Part shown: positions 12,281-12,441 of the stretch, one piece after another
Layout: each line of letters starts with the position of its first letter
Numbering within the stretch: the stretch's first letter is position 1
From: DATGLW01 sp035293965
GTDB taxonomy: Bacteria > Actinomycetota > Acidimicrobiia > Acidimicrobiales > RAAP-2
Reading direction: 5' to 3'
DNA length: 12,441 nucleotides
Assembly (NCBI GenBank): GCA_035293965.1
Contig: DATGLW010000084.1
Location: 1-12,441, forward strand
Notes under the pieces: generated by a model
The model's input: the letters and a program-made list of their open reading frames with translations, nothing else
What the model was told of the DNA's origin: nothing
The model's database searches: none
Position numbers and translations under genes: made by a program

Positions 12281-12441
12281 CTACAGGCCGGGGCAACAGG
12301 CCGGGGCAACCTCTGCGGTCCCAGCTGCGTCGTCGTAGATGTGGACGGTGAATGGCAGAGCCAGTGGCAGGAAGTGGCGGGCGCCGGGGACGGCGACGGG
12401 CAGTACGGTCCAGAGCGCGTAGGACGCCAGTGGCAGGAAGT
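12281..12441 (-). CDS. Probable C-terminal end of an unidentified hydrophobic protein (partial)
   Basis: Read from the right edge, one minus-strand frame is open for 52 codons and ends at TAG 12281. It encodes a hydrophobic stretch (FLPLASYALWTVLPVAVPGA, then HFLPLALPFTVHIY) and a short polar tail ending ACCPGL. About four fifths of its third codon positions are G or C, a little more than in the competing plus-strand frame, and it follows the direction of the other genes here. It would end 48 bases before the FAH-family gene. I do not recognise the family. A plus-strand frame from GTG 12341 is also open to the edge, so the call is tentative. Confidence 0.4.
   Translation of the reverse strand, partial: FLPLASYALWTVLPVAVPGARHFLPLALPFTVHIYDDAAGTAEVAPACCPGL
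12284..12309 (+). repeat. 13-bp perfect tandem duplication at the end of the partial gene
   Basis: CAGGCCGGGGCAA occurs twice back to back (12284-12296, 12297-12309). Because 13 is not a multiple of three, the two copies are read in different frames. If the minus-strand frame is real, the duplication altered the last residues before its stop. Confidence 0.85.
12360..12441 (+). repeat. 16-bp direct repeat, 66-bp period, at the right edge
   Basis: GCCAGTGGCAGGAAGT is found at 12360-12375 and at 12426-12441, where the window ends, so the second copy may extend further. The period is 22 codons. In the minus-strand frame both copies encode the core FLPLA. Confidence 0.85.

Noticed and set aside
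12341..12441. Plus-strand frame from GTG 12341 open to the right edge
   Set aside because: It has a repetitive Gln/Trp/Gly-rich translation and slightly poorer codon usage than the opposite frame. It was kept only as an alternative to the partial minus-strand gene.
1..12441. Defence system, mobile element, CRISPR array or phage genes
   Set aside because: No transposase, integrase, nuclease, toxin-antitoxin pair, spacer-repeat array or RNA gene was found. Gene content is housekeeping, transport, regulation and a putative glycan cassette.

Overview
The window is GC-rich bacterial chromosome, densely packed, with frequent GTG starts, 4-base GTGA stop/start overlaps, and several genes whose start codon lies 6-8 bases after a TANNNT -10 box, which suggests leaderless transcripts. 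This style points to Actinomycetota. The class is uncertain; Acidimicrobiia-like is a guess from gene content and style, not a demonstrated assignment. I see no rRNA, tRNA, CRISPR array, insertion sequence or phage gene.

Layout. (1) Positions 1-536, minus: 5' part of an adenosine-kinase-like PfkB sugar kinase that runs off the left edge. A 43-bp divergent promoter region separates it from a complete M1 zinc aminopeptidase (580-3189, plus). (2) Positions 3251-4583, plus: a Gdt1/UPF0016 membrane transporter, then, 4 bases later, a class I SAM methyltransferase. (3) Positions 4558-8002, minus: three overlapping genes in the order GT4 glycosyltransferase, UbiE-like methyltransferase, alpha/alpha-toroid protein. 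The last overlaps the plus-strand methyltransferase tail to tail. Together these four genes look like a small glycan- or glycolipid-modifying cassette of unknown product. (4) Positions 8083-10013, minus: a MarR repressor followed by an MFS_3/EntS-like exporter, with a perfect inverted-repeat operator placed between the repressor's -10 and -35. (5) Positions 10136-12232, minus: a DUF2231 membrane protein, an Nfu-type Fe-S scaffold protein and an FAH-family hydrolase/isomerase, each apparently transcribed from its own signal. (6) The last 160 bases probably hold the hydrophobic C-terminal end of another minus-strand protein.

Most of the window is ordinary housekeeping and metabolic content. The parts that merit a second look are the glycosyltransferase-methyltransferase-toroid-methyltransferase cassette, whose chemistry I cannot assign, the MarR operator, and the divergent leaderless promoter pair. 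No gap without a gene exceeds 300 bases. Gene functions come from reading motifs by eye, so the family-level calls are firm for most genes but the substrates are not known.
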